Source: JAYENK01 sp034722035 (lineage in GTDB: Bacteria > Patescibacteriota > Patescibacteriia > Patescibacteriales > UBA12075). From it: a stretch of 8,405 nt of DNA. The DNA is taken from positions 1 through 8,405 of the forward strand of contig JAYENK010000041.1 of assembly GCA_034722035.1 (NCBI GenBank), written 5' to 3'. The notes below the pieces were generated by a model. It saw only the letters and a program-made list of their open reading frames with translations. It was not told the origin of the DNA and did no database searches. The position numbers were made by a program, and so were the translations under genes. Positions 5,803 through 8,405 of this stretch are shown here, one piece after another; position 1 is the stretch's first letter, and each line of letters opens with the position of its first letter.

Positions 5803-6693
5803 ATGGACAATAGAAATATTAGCATATCTATTATTATACCGTTATTTAATGAAGAAAATAGTATTGTCTCTACAATTAACGATGTAAAAACAGAATTAGA
5901 AAAACATCATGTTAGCTATGAAATACTAGCGATAAATGATGGTTCAAACGATAATTCCAAAAAAATATTAGAAGATATTAGTAATATAAAAATTATTTCT
6001 CACCCTTATAACAAAGGCTATGGCGCTTCTTTAAAGACGGGGATCAAAAATGCAAAATATAACTGGGTATTATTTTTTGATGCAGACGGACAACACCGGG
6101 CAGTTGATATTATAAAATTTATTAAACACACCGACAAATACTCTCTTGTGGCTGGTGACCGCAGTCAAAGCAAATACACTAGACCCCTCATTAGAAAACC
6201 TGGTCTATGGATCTTACAAAAAATAGCAAATTATTTAGTTGACTATAAAATACCTGACCTAAATTGTGGATTTCGTTTAATAAAAAAAGATGCTATCAAA
6301 CAATACTTACATCTAATGCCAAGTGGTTTTTCTTTTTCTACTACTTCTACTTTGGCTTTTTTAAAAGACAAGCGTAATGTTAAGTTTTTACCAATTGAAA
6401 TAAATCAACGTGATAACTCAAGAAGTATGGTACGACCCAAAGACGCGCTTAGTACTTTTATTTTAATCTTAAAAATAATAATGCTTTTTTCACCACTCCG
6501 TATTTTTTTCCCATTAAGCTTAATATTAGCTATAATTGGAACAAGTTTTTTGCTTTACGACCTAACAGCTTGGACGGTATCAAATACAGCTATCTTTATT
6601 TTATTAACATCTTTATTAATATTTATTTTTGGTCTGCTTGCCGATCAAGTAGCGGCCCTAAGACGTGAAATTAATACTTATGAAAAGTCTTAA
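5803..6693 (+). CDS. GT2 glycosyltransferase, DPM/polyprenyl-phosphate-sugar synthase type
   Basis: A 296-residue intact paralogue of the broken gene at 1154-2006. The GT-A domain opens with IIPLFNEENS (11-20). NDGS at 45-48 is the nucleotide-binding turn, NKGYGASLKTG at 70-80 is typical of the DPM-like subgroup, DADG at 93-96 supplies the metal-binding DxD, and IPDLNCGFR (150-158) and MPSGFSFS (172-179) are further conserved blocks. QRDNSRSMVRP (202-212) precedes two C-terminal membrane helices, about 233-255 and 260-282. The enzyme probably transfers a sugar from a nucleotide donor to polyprenyl phosphate at the inner membrane face. The sugar cannot be read from sequence, and use of GDP-fucose is possible but not shown. 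Its last bases overlap the next gene. Confidence 0.93.
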   Translation: MDNRNISISIIIPLFNEENSIVSTINDVKTELEKHHVSYEILAINDGSNDNSKKILEDISNIKIISHPYNKGYGASLKTGIKNAKYNWVLFFDADGQHRAVDIIKFIKHTDKYSLVAGDRSQSKYTRPLIRKPGLWILQKIANYLVDYKIPDLNCGFRLIKKDAIKQYLHLMPSGFSFSTTSTLAFLKDKRNVKFLPIEINQRDNSRSMVRPKDALSTFILILKIIMLFSPLRIFFPLSLILAIIGTSFLLYDLTAWTVSNTAIFILLTSLLIFIFGLLADQVAALRREINTYEKS

Positions 6694-7219
6694 ATTATAT
6701 TTTATTGCTGACATGATAACCGAATGGCGGACGAGAGCAGTCCTCCCCCATGTTAATGGAAAATTATTGGACTTAGGATGTGGCATTAATAAATTGATTA
6801 AAAAATATAAAAACGGAATTGGTGTTGACGTATTTCAGTTTGGTGATGCTGATTTAATCGTGAAAGACACGAGCAAGCTTCCTTTTGAAAATAAAAACTT
6901 TGACACAATAACGATATTAGCCGCCCTAAATCATATTCCAAATAAGGCTGAAGTTTTAAAAGAAGTAAAACGTGTATTGAAAGATGGTGGAAAATTAATT
7001 ATCACCATGATACCACCTGGTATTGGAAAAATTTGGCATAAATTCAATAAAAACCTTTGGGATAGAGACCAACAAATACGCGGAATGGCTCATGAAGAAG
7101 ACTATGGACTCACAAAAAAAGAAATATCAAAAATATTAAAAAGTGCTGGTTTTAAAATTATAAAAGAAAAAAGATTTATGCTCTTTATAAATCGATTAAC
7201 TATTGCTGAAAAAATATAG
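6680..7219 (+). CDS. Small class I SAM-dependent methyltransferase (Methyltransf_11 type)
   Basis: A 179-residue soluble protein from an ATG at 6680, overlapping the end of the GT2 gene by 14 bases. A GTG at 6665 would add five residues but looks less likely. LLDLGCG at residues 29-35 is SAM-binding motif I, GVDVF at 48-52 ends strand beta-2, LPFENKNFDTI (68-78) followed by AALNHIPN (81-88) is the motif around strand beta-4, and EVKRVLKDGGKLIITM (95-110) is the classic late block. It is short, with a loop of about 35 residues in place of a large substrate domain. The overlap implies translational coupling to the GT2 enzyme and therefore a role in modifying the same lipid-linked sugar or glycan. 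That role is inference, and the substrate is unknown. It ends with the only TAG stop seen here. Confidence 0.92.
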   Translation: MKSLKLYFIADMITEWRTRAVLPHVNGKLLDLGCGINKLIKKYKNGIGVDVFQFGDADLIVKDTSKLPFENKNFDTITILAALNHIPNKAEVLKEVKRVLKDGGKLIITMIPPGIGKIWHKFNKNLWDRDQQIRGMAHEEDYGLTKKEISKILKSAGFKIIKEKRFMLFINRLTIAEKI

Positions 7220-7229
7220 TTTTTTTTAT

Positions 7230-8183
7230 ATGAAAAAAATAAAAATAAAAAATTTTTCACCTCTAATCGGTATTGTACTTTTTTTATACATAATAACAAA
7301 AACCGACCTAAATAAATTATTAATCGTACTAAAACAAGTCAACATCAAGCTTATTCTGCTAGCTCTTGTAATGTCAATAATAACTATTTTGTTAATGAAT
7401 TTACGCTGGACTAGAATCATCCAAGCAATGAAGATTGACATAAATTATTCTGACTGCTTGCCAATGTTTTTGAAAAGTCTGGCGATTGGCGCGATAACGC
7501 CCGGAAGAATCGGTGAATTATATCGTGCTAAATACCTCAAAGATAAAACTAAAAAAAATATTGGCGAAACGCTGTCAAGCGTTGTGCTTGACCGCATTTA
7601 TGATTTACTATCATTATTAGTCTTAAGTTTAATTGGGGTCTTATTATTAACACACTTTTACATAACCACGCTGCCGGTATACATAATTATACTTTTCATT
7701 ATTATTTTATTCCTTTCTCTAATAGCTCTGCTGAATAAAAAAACCGCTAATTTTTTTATTCTACCTTTGATCAATTTAATTATTCCAAAAAAAAACAAAG
7801 AAACATCTCGCTTGCAATATGACGTTTTTTTCACCACTATTAATAAATTAAAATTTTATAACTACTTTGAGGTTTTATCAATCACTATATTAATTTGGTT
7901 TATCAATTTTGTTAGGTTGTATATAATCGCCATCAGCTTAAATATCAATATTTCTTTTTGGTTTATTCTAATTATCAGTCCGGTAATAATTGTTCTAAAC
8001 CTTGTCCCAATCACAATTTCTGGCCTTGGAACGATGCAAGCTTCCTCTATCTATCTTTTTAGCATAAAAGATATTCCGCCTGAACCAGCTATCGCTTTCT
8101 CGTTTTTATGTATCATATTCGGAATTTGGCTAATTTCTCTTCCGGGAATAACCCTGCTCTTGTTTGATAAAAAATCAAGATAA
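7230..8183 (+). CDS. Flippase-like LPG_synthase_TM (UPF0104) integral membrane protein
   Basis: A 317-residue protein with about eight hydrophobic segments, from an ATG ten bases after the methyltransferase stop. A TTG at 7203 would add nine residues and overlap the previous gene, and I reject it. The family's two signature regions are clear: NLRWTRIIQAM (57-67) leading to AITPGRIGELYRAKYL (88-103) and VVLDRIYDL (118-126), then NLVPITISGLGTMQAS (257-272) near the end. It has only the membrane domain seen in MprF and lacks the catalytic domain of lysyl-phosphatidylglycerol synthases, so aminoacyl-lipid synthesis is not expected. Stand-alone members often lie beside glycosyltransferases and are thought to help move or modify lipid-linked molecules. 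Its place behind a polyprenyl-phosphate GT2 gene fits that, but function is inferred. Confidence 0.92.
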   Translation: MKKIKIKNFSPLIGIVLFLYIITKTDLNKLLIVLKQVNIKLILLALVMSIITILLMNLRWTRIIQAMKIDINYSDCLPMFLKSLAIGAITPGRIGELYRAKYLKDKTKKNIGETLSSVVLDRIYDLLSLLVLSLIGVLLLTHFYITTLPVYIIILFIIILFLSLIALLNKKTANFFILPLINLIIPKKNKETSRLQYDVFFTTINKLKFYNYFEVLSITILIWFINFVRLYIIAISLNINISFWFILIISPVIIVLNLVPITISGLGTMQASSIYLFSIKDIPPEPAIAFSFLCIIFGIWLISLPGITLLLFDKKSR

Positions 8184-8221
8184 CAATTTTCTTTATATAA
8201 AAAATAAGTAATCTACAAAAT

Positions 8222-8405
8222 ATGTCATCACAATTTATAAACTACTTTCTAACATCAGCTAAAGTTTTTTTTAATCCAAGTAAAGCAAAATTGTATAAAT
8301 ATAAAAATTACGAGGAATACAAAAAAATACAGATTGAAGGTAATGTTAAAAAAATTAAAAATTGCTGGGTCACAGAGGAAAATATCAGTTTTCTATCCGG
8401 CTACA
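8222..8405 (+). CDS. N-terminal part of an unidentified protein (cut by right window edge)
   Basis: An open frame of 61 codons runs from the ATG at 8222 to the edge, 38 bases after the flippase-like gene. The visible protein begins MSSQFINYFLTSAKVFFN, then has a Lys- and Tyr-rich helix-like stretch (YKYKNYEEYKKIQIEGNVKK) and NCWVTEENISFLSGY. It has no signal peptide or membrane helix. The tyrosine- and lysine-rich lead followed by W-V-x-x-E-N-I resembles the N-terminus of some class I methyltransferases of surface-glycan loci, but the catalytic motifs would lie outside, so I do not assign a function. It is likely part of the same rightward run. No ribosome binding site is visible. Confidence 0.75.
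   Translation, partial: MSSQFINYFLTSAKVFFNPSKAKLYKYKNYEEYKKIQIEGNVKKIKNCWVTEENISFLSGY

Noticed and set aside
7203..7229. TTG at 7203 as start of the flippase-like gene
   Set aside because: It adds nine poorly conserved residues and overlaps the previous gene, while the ATG at 7230 gives a standard family N-terminus with a ten-base gap.
7102..7441. Two short minus-strand frames at 7102-7299 and 7226-7441
   Set aside because: Both are antisense to clear methyltransferase and flippase-like genes and are low-complexity products of AT-rich DNA.

Overview
The window reads as a compact, AT-rich bacterial surface-glycan (polysaccharide or glycoconjugate) locus. Genes are packed end to end, intergenic gaps never exceed about 155 bases, proteins are rich in Lys, Asn and Ile, and most start codons lack a Shine-Dalgarno sequence. 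Stops are mainly TAA, with one TAG and one TGA, and no gene has an internal TGA, so the standard bacterial code fits. These traits suit a small-genome uncultured lineage such as the Candidate Phyla Radiation (Patescibacteria). That assignment is inference: no phylogenetic marker is present.

Layout. Positions 1-2006 are a leftward cluster, in transcription order: a GT2 glycosyltransferase broken by a frameshift (2006-1154), a PAPS-type sulfotransferase (1152-313) and a SAM methyltransferase cut by the left edge (309-1). A 153-base divergent region (2007-2159) carries candidate back-to-back promoters and four ATTCGC-type repeats. Rightward genes follow: gmd (2160-3338), a 155-base gap holding a strong hairpin, fcl (3494-4420), a polytopic membrane protein that may be a GT-C glycosyltransferase (4430-5707), a 95-base gap with promoter-like sequence, then a tight run of intact GT2 (5803-6693), small SAM methyltransferase (6680-7219), flippase-like LPG_synthase_TM protein (7230-8183), and a gene that runs off the right edge (8222-8405).

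How the genes may work together. Gmd and Fcl convert GDP-D-mannose to GDP-L-fucose, and this is the firmest functional call. The DPM-like GT2 enzyme probably loads a sugar onto a polyprenyl phosphate, the multi-pass protein at 4430 could use such a lipid-linked sugar outside the membrane, and the flippase-like protein could help move lipid-linked material. The sulfotransferase and methyltransferases would add sulfate and methyl groups, so a sulfated, methylated, fucose-containing surface glycan is a plausible but untested product. I found no rRNA, tRNA, CRISPR array, transposase or integrase.

The points most worth a second look are the broken GT2 copy and its intact paralogue 4 kb away, the switchable hairpin between gmd and fcl, the repeats just ahead of gmd, the AT-rich Gmd tail, and the sulfotransferase beside GDP-fucose synthesis.
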